Assembly: GCF_010093815.1 (NCBI RefSeq)
Contig: NW_022985560.1
Location: 1,361,501-1,425,500, forward strand
Source of the DNA: Pseudovirgaria hyperparasitica
Taxonomy: Eukaryota; Ascomycota; Dothideomycetes; Acrospermales; Acrospermaceae
DNA: 64,000 nt
Reading direction: 5' to 3'
The translations under genes were made by a program, and so were the position numbers. The notes under the pieces are model-generated. The model was given only the letters and a program-made list of their open reading frames with translations, did not search any database and was not told where the DNA came from. Every line of letters begins with the position of its first letter. The first letter of the stretch is position 1. This document shows positions 1-11,267 of the stretch, one piece after another.

Positions 1-846
1 ACCAGCCACAAAAACGTACATGTGGTTCTGAGAAACAGAAACGGAGTGAAAGATTTGATCTTCAGCGCTCGCCAACAATCACTTCTCCACCGAAACGTCA
101 TCGCTACATGACCGTCGTCTTCATAGTATCTTGTCGTGATATGAGCGCGCTTTCGTCGATGCACATCCAGTAAGTCTTTCGCGACCGTGTCAAACTGTCC
201 CATGAAGATGCTGCACAGTCTACAACCCTGCAACGCACCTTCTCGGATGTCTGCTATGGTTCTGGATGTTCGCAGCCTTGCATCTATTCTCAGTGCTTCT
301 GTGGAAAGCACACCTGATAGATGCTGGCAGTCAGCACATACTTGTTCGGCAGAATAACTCTCATGAGCATCGCGTATTACGACTGTGGCAGTGGTTACTT
401 GAGGCGGTATCTGATGTGACAGTACATAGTGAATGTGACTAATTCCGTCACCAGTCATGCTAAACTGTATGACAATTGATCTCGATAAGTCAGCGCAACG
501 GAGACGCCCTTCGCCTGACTGCCAGATAAATTTTGCAGCTGTGTCACGTCTTTGGTGATTCGAATGACGAGCATGACGAACACAAACGTCGTAGTTGAGT
601 GCCAGTGACTTCTCGAATAGTTATAGGCTAGAGACGTAATGAGTTATGAATGACATCCAGCAACGTGAACATATTGCGATGAACTGCAAGGACTCTGGGA
701 GAGGTGGCATTAGGCGCGGCCCCCACATAATTCAAGGCAACAAGGCACAAACATAAAGAAGCGTTCTAGTTTTTTGTTGTTTCGTTTCATCATACTTTCG
801 AAAACTATGTTCTATATCAAGCGTCATATACAGTGAAATAATTCTT
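1..846. other. Intergenic, no gene seen
   Basis: No reading frame of useful length or recognisable family lies here on either strand. Base composition is ordinary. It is the 3' flank of the leftward transporter gene that ends at 847. Confidence 0.5.
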
Positions 847-2656
847 TCATGCATCTGCACGCTTCTCCCTAGACTCTGATGGAATTCTTTCCAACGTCTC
901 AATCTCAGGCACTTTTTCGTCCATGCCGTAGACCTCAGCAGTGCTTCCAATGCCCTGGGTCATTTGAGCGCCCTTGCGGCCGATGAGGTACCATGGGAGT
1001 GAGAACATAGCGTCCATGGCTTCGAGACTCTTGCCTTGGGTCTCCGGTAAGAAGAAGTACACCCAGATCAGGCCAATACAAGTGATGGCGGCGAAGAAAA
1101 ACATGGTTCCACCAGTTGTCAGACCGGTGAACATGCTTGGCACAGCCTTGGAGTTACCGTATTGGTTTGCGAAATGCACAGTCATGGCGAGTGAGCCACC
1201 GATGGCACGCAGGCGTAGAGGGTAGATCTCCGAGTTAATCAGGTATTGGATGCTGTTCCAGCCCATAGCCCATCCGAAACCGCTCAGGTATATCATGACA
1301 ATGGCTCCAATAGCAGCCCGTTTTTGTGATGGACTCTGAGGAATACTTTCGTCATCCACAGTTGTGTCGATGACGAGGAAGAGTGCCATGTATAGCATTG
1401 CAAAGGCCTGGAGCGAAATACCAGTGTATAATGCGCGCTTGCGGCCGATCCAGTCGATCAGGAAGAAGGCGCAGAGCATGGCAGATACGAACTTGACAAC
1501 GCCAAAAATGGCGGTGGCGAATAGCTTCTCTTCTGTGCCAGTCTGTCCAACCATTTCAAAGTACTCGGGGGCGTATATCGTGATGCTGTTTGCGCCAGAC
1601 CATTGGCCAAGCAGTTGCGACATGACGGAGAGCATAACACGGTACCGGTTGGCAGGGATTAGAAAAAGCTCTTTGACGTATCCCATCCATCCAAGACCTA
1701 GAGTAGCCTCGCGTTCACGATTCAGTTGGTCGTTGATGTCAATGATCTCGGTCTGGACGTAGGGGTGCTCGATTGGCAGATTCCGGAGGGTTGACATCTC
1801 TTTGGCTGCTTCTTCGTGTCTTCCCACCTTGATGAGCCATCGAGGCGATTCTTTTGCGAACCAGCTAGCAGTGAAGATGATGAATGCAAAGTAGATGTGG
1901 AGTAGATTGCAGTTCACCCACTGGAAAGAGCTTGTTTTGGCGATGTGCAGGCTACTGCCATATGCAGCAAAATAGCCACTATATTCAGGTTAGATGTGAG
2001 CGTGTTCGTTGCGTATGTTATGACCTACAGCATAATACCTAGGTACACGTTTCCGGAGAAGATACAGACACACAGGCCACGGATGGCTCTTGGGGCTGTC
2101 TCTGCGAGATATGTTGGCTAGTGACGAGTCAATGTGTGCCAGACCAGTATAGGAAGCTGAGACTCACAGCAACGACAGTAGTCTGCCCTATGCCGATGCC
2201 AGCGATGAAACGACCAGCATAAATCATTCCCAGACTTCCGTGGGCGGCAGCTCCTAGATAAATGGCGATACCGGACACCCAGACGACACATAACTCACGA
2301 GTTGCCCAAAGACGGCCAATCTTGTCTGTGATGTAGAAGCCGATGAGAGCACCAAGGATGGAGCCGAGCTGGACCATACTCGTGATATTGGAGAGTCTAT
2401 TGTCCTGTTCAGCTTCGCTCAAGGCAGGATCCTTGAGACGGAACTGATTGGAGAACGATGGTAGGGTGGCGGTAGTTCCAATGAGACCTACGCAAAGTTA
2501 GAGGGGGCATGACAAGTGGAAGATGACGAAATAAATCCTACCTTCATCAAGACCACGAGCAGCACCCATCATGCCGAAGACAAATACTCCATACCACATG
2601 CGCCAATTGAGCACCTCCTTCGGGGTATCGCCCATATTCTTCTTGTGGTGGAACAT
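847..2656 (-). CDS. MFS sugar porter (quinate/hexose type)
   Basis: Twelve-helix plasma-membrane transporter of the sugar porter family of the major facilitator superfamily. Exons on the minus strand are 2656-2542, 2487-2168, 2117-2029 and 1978-847; phases close to give 551 residues, the usual family length. Family signatures are seen in order: a GRLWATR loop between helices 2 and 3, a PTYLAETAPRAIRG motif after helix 4 (it exists only once the second intron is removed), KESPRWLIKVGR before the central loop, DWIGRKRA in the second half, and PETQGKSLEAMD after the last helix. The C-terminal tail is acidic and cytosolic. Overall it resembles fungal quinate permeases (QutD), but many hexose porters share these motifs, so the substrate is inferred. 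No quinate catabolic genes lie next to it. The ATG at 2656 is the first in frame before the hydrophobic core. Confidence 0.88.
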
Positions 2657-5519
2657 GGTGAATGGTCCGCAGGAGAAATGTTGAAGGATGGAAAGAATCA
2701 AGATCAGGTAGTTAGGATCCGACAAGGCAAGTCGAACGGGATTCGAAAAAAGTGCAGCATGACGGGAAGGGCCCAGGGGATATATATGGTGTCGCAGCTG
2801 ATACGATTGGATGTTCAACAGATAGAGCGGGGATAAGATCAAGCATGTCTACGGCCGCCATTAGGGAGCGGCTGGGCAAAGGGAAACAAGCCGCCAGTCC
2901 AGTGAATCAAGCCCTAAGCCCAGAGAAGTAGTAGAGGGGTTACGTTACAGGGTCCCAGGATAGTGGTGGTGCAGAAGTGCAGAGTGCAGAGAACCGGGCA
3001 TCTATCTCATCGCTGGGAATGAATTGCTGGGCTGGCTGGGTTGACTCCACCTCCACCTGTTGCGCCCCACCGTCCCCGGCCGAGCGTCTGATAGTGCTGA
3101 TGCTTGGTGTTGATGCTGGTGCTGCTGGTACTGGTGCTGGTGCTATTATGATACTGTGATCCTGGTCTGGTAGCTAGTTGGACCTAGCTGGTCACTGCAC
3201 TGCGGAATGTCGGATATTCCAGTAATGGAGGGCCTCATGTCGGTCTGTTCACCTGTAAGAATGCACCTCTGTGGCCATGCATCACAGACGCTTGTGCATG
3301 TGCAGAAATCAGCATCGTCTCTTTCGTGCCCTGCTGTTGTCGGACAAGTCTTTGCCTTGTCCCGTGGCAACGAATCGGAAGTGAGGAGCTCTACGGGGGA
3401 TATACTGAGCATTGAATCTGCGGAGGTCCAACATACGAGTAACAAGACCAAGGTATGTTGTAGTGTTGTCGTAGTGTTGTGTGCCCACTTAGGCCCACTG
3501 CCGGTCCACCGCCCAGCATTCATCGACATGCGAAGCTTTGGGGAACACGTTGGCGCTGGCGGGCAATGTTGCAATGAAGCGACAGCCAAGCACGCCAAAC
3601 ACGCCAAACACGCCAAATACCTGGGCATGATTCTTCTATCCCGGTTCCGTCACGCGACGCCCTCGCCCTCGTCCTCACTGTCTCGAGTCGTCGTGTTGAC
3701 CCAATGACATCTGTGGCTCATTGTCTCGTTGGCTCCTTATTTCCTTGTCTCCTAATGCTCGGCCAATTCTTCTGGCTCCGATACATTCAAGTTCCTTGTG
3801 CAATTGCGCCGCAACTTGATATCCAGGCATGCACTCTAACACATCGCAAACTGCAGACACAGTTACACGCCGCAATCCCAGCACCGGCACTTCTCTCCAC
3901 ATGGTCCCGATTTTCCCCATGTGCACGGAGCCTTACTCCGCGATGCTGAGGGTTGTCTGACCAATCATAGCAAGCTCTAATCCAAGCCTGGTCCGTGGCC
4001 GGGCTGCCGTGTGCCGGGTTCCTCTATCAGGCGCATCTTTGCGCGAATCCAGCCATCTTTATTCAGCTACATACCAGTGTTGTTGCTTACAAGATCTAAT
4101 CAACGCGGAACTAGATATCATAGGTCCGTTCTCCAAATCAACACTGTTACAACCAACCAGATGATGGTACCTACCGCGTGCAGAATGTCTTTCTCATAGG
4201 ATACGCAGTGAGTCTATTGCGTAATCAGAGAGCCATGACGTTAGACCTTCCGTATTTCCTCCGATGCTACGCCGCCCAACAAGTCTGATCATTCCGCTTT
4301 CACCGCGGGGAACTTTACTAATTACCCTACAGAACTAAGCCACAAATCCACATCTATCGACGGAGGCCACGGAGAGAAGACCGCCCCTGTCATGTTTCGT
4401 TGAAACAGCCGCTCCACGACACCTGACGATTGGCGAGTCAAGCTATTCGGCCCGCTTCGTCTTACGTTCAAGTAAGTTCTGACTGGCGGCCTTCGTACCT
4501 TTGCAAACTAGAATTTTGTTCTATGTGACTTGCTGAACTGCTACTGCTTGCTTGCACACATCCTAGTTGGAAGGCCCAGTCCCGCCTTCAAATGAGAAGT
4601 AGACAAGAGATGGCGAATGTAGAACACGAACAGTGAGGACCGATTTGGCCTCGGCATCAATTCAGTCACATACGATGCTGTTCATCAAATATGCATTGGT
4701 GCTTACGATTATCAACCAACGCAAACAGCAACCAGACCCACTGATTTCTAGCGCTGACTAAACAGCTCAACGTTGACAGCTCTTCCTGCAAGCGTTTAAT
4801 AGTGCCATGGCCAAGCTGATCCGTCAAAGGATAGACATGCTGACTTACATCTGGATAAATCTTTACAAATACTGATCGAAGGCTCGACATACCATTCTTG
4901 ATGATGGCATCATTCTAGGTAGCCATGAGACTCAGACTACAAGCTTGGCCTCCAACACTGTCCCATTCATAATGCACGCACCTTAACCTCTCACCTGCTT
5001 ACACTATTTAGGTTTGAACAGTGTGATTCACCGGAACGCTCAACATGCTAGAGTGTTGAGCTGGAAAAGAGCACCGGATATGAAGCACGAAGGGAAGACA
5101 ACCTTTCTGATCTTGGAGAAGGTATACACAGGCTTCGGGGTCACGCGAGTCCGAACCCTAGGTTGCACCTCATGAACAAAAGGAGATTGTATCAATACTA
5201 AGTGAGCAGTGTTTTTGGTTTGTGGAAGAGCTACGTCTAGAACCTTGCATAGCGCAATAGACTGTGTTCACAGCTTACGGCTTCCTATGTCATCATGTAT
5301 CCTGTAGAGTCTGTCATATTGTTCAGGACCATGACTGGGTTTGAGTAAACAAGACTATTCACTTTCTATCACCACCGTCACTAGCGCCTCGTCTACTCTG
5401 ACAGGAGGACCGTGCGCACGCGCTGGAACGAAACGCGACGAGACCACCTCCAGCTTCAGGAACGTCAACGCCAGCATCAACTTATCTTTCTCTTCCTCGC
5501 AAAACACATCCAATTCAAC
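2657..5519. other. Gene-poor intergenic region with a short 9-mer tandem repeat
   Basis: About 2.9 kb with no convincing gene. Frames of up to 166 codons at 3.1-3.7 kb lie on both strands of the same DNA, show no family resemblance and have no conserved start, so I do not call them. Three perfect copies of CACGCCAAA sit at 3591-3617. The right end is the promoter of the EVE-domain gene at 5520. Confidence 0.45.
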
Positions 5520-6791
5520 ATGGCCAAGACGCGAAAAATCTCAAAGACTTCCCTGAAGAGCGCAGAACCTCCTCCTAAGAGGGCAGGCAGGCCTCGTAAA
5601 GCTACGGTGGCTATCGAGAAAGCATCAACGGCTGAGCCGCCCGTGAGGAGATCTACGCGCGCCAGGAGTGCGGCTGCCCCAGCGAACAAATCACTATCTC
5701 CACCGCCTCCATTGCCTCAACCACCAAGACCTTCGAGCAGGAAACGCAAGGCCGACGAGAGCATAGAGCCTCCGGTTCTCAAGAAAGCACGTGGCCGACC
5801 GAAAGTCACGAGTGCGAAGCCTGTCAGCAAACCCAAACGTGGTGACACTGCTGTGCAAAAGTCCACCACTAAAGCACGCGCCATCGCAACGAAGCCAGCC
5901 GCCAAAGAAGCAGCTGCTCCAGAACGCGATCATGACAGAGAAACTGCATTTTGGCTCATGAAAGCTGAGCCGGACTCCCGCATTGTCAAAGGCCAAGATG
6001 TCGCGTTCTCCGTTGATGACCTTGCCAATTGTGAACACCCGGAGTCGTGGGACGGGGTCCGCAACCGTGAAGCACGAAACAACATGCAGAAGATGAAGAA
6101 GGGCGACAAAGCGTTCTTCTACCATTCGAATACTCGCAATCCCGGGATTGTAGGCGTCATGGTGATCGTTGAGGAAGCTGGAGTTGACTGTAAATGCCAA
6201 GAACATGTTGTTGAAGAGCCATGCTAATATCTATGACCAGCGTCTGCGTTCGACAAGGAACATCCGTATTATGACGCAAAGTCGAACCCGCAAAGCCCGA
6301 CCTGGTACTGCGTTAAGGTTGCCCTTGAGGAGAAACTTAAGTCTCTGGTCTCTCTCGACATGCTCAAAGCGCACCGGACCGGCGCTCTCTCAAGCATGGA
6401 AGCTCTCACAAAGACGCGCCTCAGCGTACAGAAAGTCTCACCAGCAGAGTGGGAATTTGTCCTATCTCTCGCGAAAGACGCCGCCGCTGCCGCTGCTGCA
6501 GAGCACGAAGCCGACCTGGAGAACGCAGTTGAATCGATGAGCGATCTGGAAGAGCTCACGGGCGAGGAGGCCGCGGAGCTACCGCAGGTATCAAATGGAG
6601 ATCTGCAGGCGGAGTTGGCCACTGCAGACCGCATGCTTGCTGCTGCGGACGAGACTGTTGATAACTCCGAGCAGCACGGCGTAACGCAGTTCTCCGTCAA
6701 CGCCATATCTGCATCGGCGCTCCTCGAGCCGCACACCTACCTTGCGACTGAGGAGAGGGAAGAATTCACTTCTATCAACCTGCTCGTTTGA
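5520..6791 (+). CDS. EVE-domain nuclear protein (Thyn1-like) with AT-hooks
   Basis: Exons 5520-6189 and 6241-6791 give 406 residues. The N-terminal ~140 residues are a basic, Pro/Ala-rich tail with two AT-hook cores (KRAGRPRK near residue 20 and KARGRPKV near residue 95), which suggests minor-groove DNA binding and nuclear location. From about residue 142 follows an EVE domain, beginning [12 protein letters not shown] and continuing through [26 protein letters not shown] and, across the intron, [11 protein letters not shown] and WYCVKV. EVE domains bind modified bases in nucleic acids; the thymocyte nuclear protein 1 branch is the closest relative. The last ~100 residues are acidic and unassigned. 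I chose the ATG at 5520 because it sits in a good context (AACATGG) and starts the basic tail. The joining intron is 51 nt with a CTAAT branch site. Confidence 0.85.
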
Positions 6792-7665
6792 TGAGACGCA
6801 GTTGCGCAACGCCATTCTTGTCCTCGCCAGCTTATATACCTACGGTTCGAGATGATTCTTTCCCTGACTCTCCGCGCTCTCGGACTCTTCGGCATCAGCT
6901 AGAGCATATCACGAAACGGCTGCAAGGAGAACAGGTCTCACTAGAACCGAGTAAAGTCGCTGGAAAACGAGACGGAACTATTACGTCCTACATATGAACA
7001 TCCTGTCCCAACTAGCGCTCCGAGTAGAATCTCAAAAAGAAGAGAGTCGGACTCTTTATTCCCTTCAGAACCAACCCTATAAATTCTCCCACCATAGTGA
7101 AATACCCAGCCACACCCAGGTTCAATAACCTTAACCACTCCTATAGCTTAAGAAAGTACCCACCGTTTATTTAAAGTTGAAAGAATAGAGTCTTCTTATT
7201 CATATTCTCCTAGTCGTTAGTCTTGGGAAAACGTTAGGTATGTCTTGTATTATTAGGGTGTTTTTTGGGAGATTTGTTGGGGGTAGTCTAAGATTAAGAC
7301 TACTCAATGTTTCTAGCATGTTCTGAGCATTAGTCTACTAAGCGATAATAAGTAGTAGTTCAAGGTCTTCAAAGGCGGTGTCGCGATGTAGTACCGCAGT
7401 GTAATTCTCAATCGTCGGCGCTAAAAATAAGCCTGGGATACTTAGTTCTAATAACTGCTCAGCTGGATGGCTCAGGATGATCCGCCTCCCACTCTGACGA
7501 CACACAGTTGTCTGAGGACGCGTCATGCTGTTACTTAGTATCTGCATGTCATAATTAAATCTTGGTATAATAAGAGCTCGAGAGCTTTTCATACAGATAT
7601 ATCACTCGCAAGGTTTCGAAGTTTAAGTCGTGCGAATTTGAATCCATAGCTGGGCGAAGTCGACA
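6792..7665. other. Intergenic, increasingly AT-rich, no recognisable gene
   Basis: From about 7000 the sequence becomes rich in A/T and TpA steps. A minus-strand open frame at 7338-7592 (84 codons) has no family resemblance that I can name. This may be a mutated repeat or gene relic; it forms the upstream flank of the beta-lactamase-like gene. Confidence 0.35.
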
Positions 7666-9351
7666 ATGGCTTCTCCGTTACAACCACCATTTCCGACGCA
7701 CGGCGGTCCGATCACACCGGAACTGGATGCATATGCCGAAGAAGTAATCAGCAAGCTCCATTGCGCCGGCCTGTCGGTATCATGGAGCGACGACAACGGA
7801 ACAGTAGCAACCGTAAGTCAATCCTCCCCCCTTGGCACCCCTATACTCCAACACCACACCCTCCAATCCAAGCAAAAGCATCTAACACCACCTCAGGGCT
7901 ACGGCTACGCCCAATTCCCCACCAGCAAAGCCGACGCAAACACCGTATACGCCACCGCCAGCACAACAAAGTCCTTCACCGCAATGAGCGCCCTCCGCCT
8001 AATCCAAGACTCGCAACACACGCCCAACCCCTACTCCCTCCACACAACCCTCAAATCCGTCCTAGGCGACGACTTCGAGCTCCGGGACAAGCACCTCGCG
8101 CAGCACATCACCCTGCTCGACGCCCTGACCCACACCTCCGGCATGCCGAACCACGACAGCGCAATCGCCGCATCCTCAACCCCGCGCGCAGAGACACGCC
8201 GGCTCCGCTACTTACCCCCGTTCGCGCCCGGCGCCCGCGGCACTCGCTTCGCGTACAACAACCAGATGTACGTCGCCGTGTCGCATTTCCTGGAGACGGC
8301 CACGGCGACGCCGCTGGGCGAGTACATGCGCGCCAAGATCTGGCAGCCGCTGGGCATGCGCGCGACGTTCTACAGCGTTGACGAGGCGCTTGCGGCGGAA
8401 GCAGGGGGCGAGGGGGGCGCCGTTGCGCGGCCGTATTTCTGGAATGAGGAGACGCGGGGGTTTGAGGAGCAGCGGTTTGAGCGCAACGCGGCGAATGCGG
8501 GCGACGGGGCGATTATTTCTAGTGTGGCGGACTATGCGCTGTATCTGCGCGCGATGCTGGCGGAGGATCCGAGATTGCTGGATAAGGAGGGCTTCGCGGA
8601 GCTGCGGAGGCCGCGGGTGCGGACGAGCTATGGGAGGGAGGAGTATGCTTTGGGCTGGGAGGTGAGCAGGTACCGCGGGGTGACGATTATCGGGCATGAC
8701 GGGGCGACGCATGGGTTCAATTCGCGGATGCTGTATGTGCCGGAGCGGAACTGGACGTTGGCGTTGATGGGGAATGTGGAGGAGAGAGCGTCGGGGGCGA
8801 TTCATGCTATTGCGTACCGGACTCTGGATGACATGCTTGGGGTTCCGCGGGAAGGACGCATGGATCGGGTTCAGAAGTGGTTTGCGATTGGTGATCAGGA
8901 TGAGCGCGAGTGGCGACAGGCGCGGAAAAAGTGGTTTCCAAAAGCAGCGGAGGGGAATGCGGCGGCAGGGCATTCGCTGGGATTGGAGGCGTATGCAGGG
9001 CGTTATACACATCCCGGGTATGGTGTGTTGACATTCGAGGTTGTCGACTCGCCGGATTGGTGGCTACGCGCACCGGAAAAGGTACTGCGCGCGGAAGTAT
9101 ATGATAAAGAGTTCGCGCATGTGTTGACGTTGGAGCACGTTGCTGGCGAAGACTTTGTTGCACGTTGGACGTCGCCGCCGTTCCAGCGATGCTATGATGT
9201 TATGCACTTCAAAGCTGGCTTTAAGATCCAGGGAGGCCAGGTGAAAGCATTCGGCATCCAATACGCTGAGGAGCTGAAGGATCTGATATGGTTTGAGAGT
9301 GAACATGTAAATGATATAGTAGAGAAGACGGGCAACCTACAATTAACGTAG
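7666..9351 (+). CDS. Beta-lactamase/penicillin-binding-like serine hydrolase
   Basis: Member of the class C beta-lactamase-like serine hydrolase family. The nucleophile motif S-x-x-K is seen as STTK in YATASTTKSFTAM, the second motif Y-x-N as YNN in FAYNNQMYV, and the third (KTG equivalent) as HDGATHG, all in the usual order and spacing. A C-terminal lipocalin-like region of the DUF3471 type follows (LEAYAGRYTHPGYG and on). I propose an 84-nt in-phase intron at 7813-7896 (GTAAGT...CCTCAG), which joins the first strand directly to GYGYAQFPT; exons 7666-7812 and 7897-9351 then give 533 residues. Reading through without splicing also stays open (561 residues), so the intron is an inference. There is no clear signal peptide, so it is probably cytosolic. 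The substrate is unknown. The gene lies between two AT-rich gene-free blocks, and its base composition switches from C-rich to G-rich near 8360. Confidence 0.85.
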   Translation: MASPLQPPFPTHGGPITPELDAYAEEVISKLHCAGLSVSWSDDNGTVATVSQSSPLGTPILQHHTLQSKQKHLTPPQGYGYAQFPTSKADANTVYATASTTKSFTAMSALRLIQDSQHTPNPYSLHTTLKSVLGDDFELRDKHLAQHITLLDALTHTSGMPNHDSAIAASSTPRAETRRLRYLPPFAPGARGTRFAYNNQMYVAVSHFLETATATPLGEYMRAKIWQPLGMRATFYSVDEALAAEAGGEGGAVARPYFWNEETRGFEEQRFERNAANAGDGAIISSVADYALYLRAMLAEDPRLLDKEGFAELRRPRVRTSYGREEYALGWEVSRYRGVTIIGHDGATHGFNSRMLYVPERNWTLALMGNVEERASGAIHAIAYRTLDDMLGVPREGRMDRVQKWFAIGDQDEREWRQARKKWFPKAAEGNAAAGHSLGLEAYAGRYTHPGYGVLTFEVVDSPDWWLRAPEKVLRAEVYDKEFAHVLTLEHVAGEDFVARWTSPPFQRCYDVMHFKAGFKIQGGQVKAFGIQYAEELKDLIWFESEHVNDIVEKTGNLQLT

Positions 9352-11267
9352 GTCAAGACCACCTAATCATTATCATCGCTATAGAACTAGGAAGCCATGG
9401 AGCGACTCTGAAGAATACAGTGGTATCTTTGTGTCCTTGTTCAGTACATCAACGGGCCTGTGATTAGAGGAAGCGGTTCTCAGATTCGAAACACGCTCCC
9501 ATCACGTCTGCTTTAATATAAGGAATCCTTTCGAACCAATTTTCGACATTGGAAGCCATTACTTGATGTGACTTGCAAGTTTTGCTTGCGACGAGTGACA
9601 GTTATATGAGATACAACCAGTTCTAAGTATCCTACATGAAATTAACTCGATAGAACGTAACAACCGCGCAAGTGTCTAGAAAAACTGTAAACATAATATG
9701 AAGAGACCTCCGGAAAAGTGTCTAGTAGTTTAGTGTAAAATTTTCCCTGTTATAGGAGATTTCCTGACCTGTTTTCTACTCATCCTTTGCGTTGTTTTAA
9801 TAGCCTATCTCCAATAGCACATTGCAGAGGCTGCGCCCTACACTATAGCTGTATTCCATCCTGACCTGCATAGTGCCACACTATCTTAGGAGTATCGAGT
9901 CGTGGAAACTTAGAAGGGGTAAGCCTTTTTACTGTTAACAGATTGTTTGATAATTGTCGAATCGTTTCGTTAAGTTACTCTTACAGCTATTGCATATGAC
10001 ACTAGTACTACTTTGCAGCCCATCTATCATAAAAACGTATTCGGGTATTCGGGCTTGTAGTATAAGTCTATCCACTTATCGTAGCGGGTCTGCAGATTGT
10101 ACACAGACGCTAGGCTCTGAATCCCCACAATCGCGATCCTTAAGGCTATTTATATACCCATGTAATATATTTTCCCTCGAAAGCATCTATATGAAGCAGG
10201 CTGCGTTGATAATTACGTTAGGCAAATCCTGTAGGATCGCAGCTTATCTAGACATATTACTAAAATGAGGCATAATAGTGAATAAGCATAACCGAATGCA
10301 CAAGAGGCCGTATTAAGCAGTAATAGTCCTTTGTTACGCCCTCTATTTAAACTAAGAAAAATTGATCATGAAAGTAGGAACATATTATATCTAGCAAGTA
10401 TATACCTATACTACTAATACTTTAGAACACACTACATAGTAAAGTGCTAGTAGAAATGTTTATAAAATTGAAGAATAAGCGAAACAGATATTTATGCATA
10501 TTAAAGGGGTACCAAGACTGGCGCTTAGATTTTCACACTAATCACAGGTGAGTTACCTTGCGCTGTAATTCGCGAGTAGAAAATGCCGCAAAATCTACCA
10601 CTTCCCTGCCCATTTACGCCTCTAGCTTTGGCTATGTTCTTTCTTGGGCACCACCTATTCTCCATATCATGCCCTGTGAAGCACAAAAGACGGACTAAGC
10701 GCTAAACGCCGGAGATTATGCACCTCACTTTGGGTTTGTTATTAACTCACCTGAGGTCCGGAAGCTCGGACCATAAGTCTTTCCACAACTTCCAATTGGT
10801 TTATCTAGTCAGCCTCTAACTCACTCTAATCCTATACTCTAATAGTGTGTAATTAGTATAGTACAAGTGTACATCACTTCTCTATATCTACATGTTAATT
10901 TTCCAATCTAGATTCTAACTTCCCGAACGAAAAGAATGTAGGAATATAAGTACTATGTGATGGGGCTTAGTAGAAATAAGTAGTTAGAGTTTGCGACCTT
11001 GGCCTCTAGGTATGTTTTAGCAGACCTCGGGTGAGGTTGAACAGACCATAGGTCAGATCATGAACGGACCCCCGGTGAGGTGTATCCAGAAGGATATGCC
11101 GGTCCGATCCCGCATCCATGGCGGACGTGCGTAGCTCCAGATTTTCTTCTGAGTAGCACGCTTGTTCGCCAACGACTTGCTCCATGTGGTTATATTAAAA
11201 CTCACTGCCCGCAGGACAATATCTGTAATCTTGAGAGTGTGTCAATTGATCGGCGAATCGCCACAGG
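9352..11267. other. AT-rich gene-free block, possible RIP-degraded relic
   Basis: About 1.9 kb with markedly more A/T and TpA than the flanking genes, many stops in all frames and no recognisable protein domain. In Pezizomycotina this texture is typical of repeats mutated by repeat-induced point mutation (RIP), but I cannot identify a family or terminal repeats here. Composition returns to normal near 11.05 kb, just upstream of the phosphodiesterase gene. Confidence 0.4.

Noticed and set aside
3146-3707. Overlapping 160- and 166-codon frames on opposite strands
   Set aside because: Neither has a family resemblance, and the DNA includes a small tandem repeat; there is no basis for choosing either.
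5100-5165. tRNA-like TCCGAACCC sequence
   Set aside because: No cloverleaf arms could be paired around it by eye.
7338-7592. 84-codon minus-strand frame as a gene fragment
   Set aside because: No recognisable motif and it lies in AT-rich DNA; mentioned only as a possible relic.
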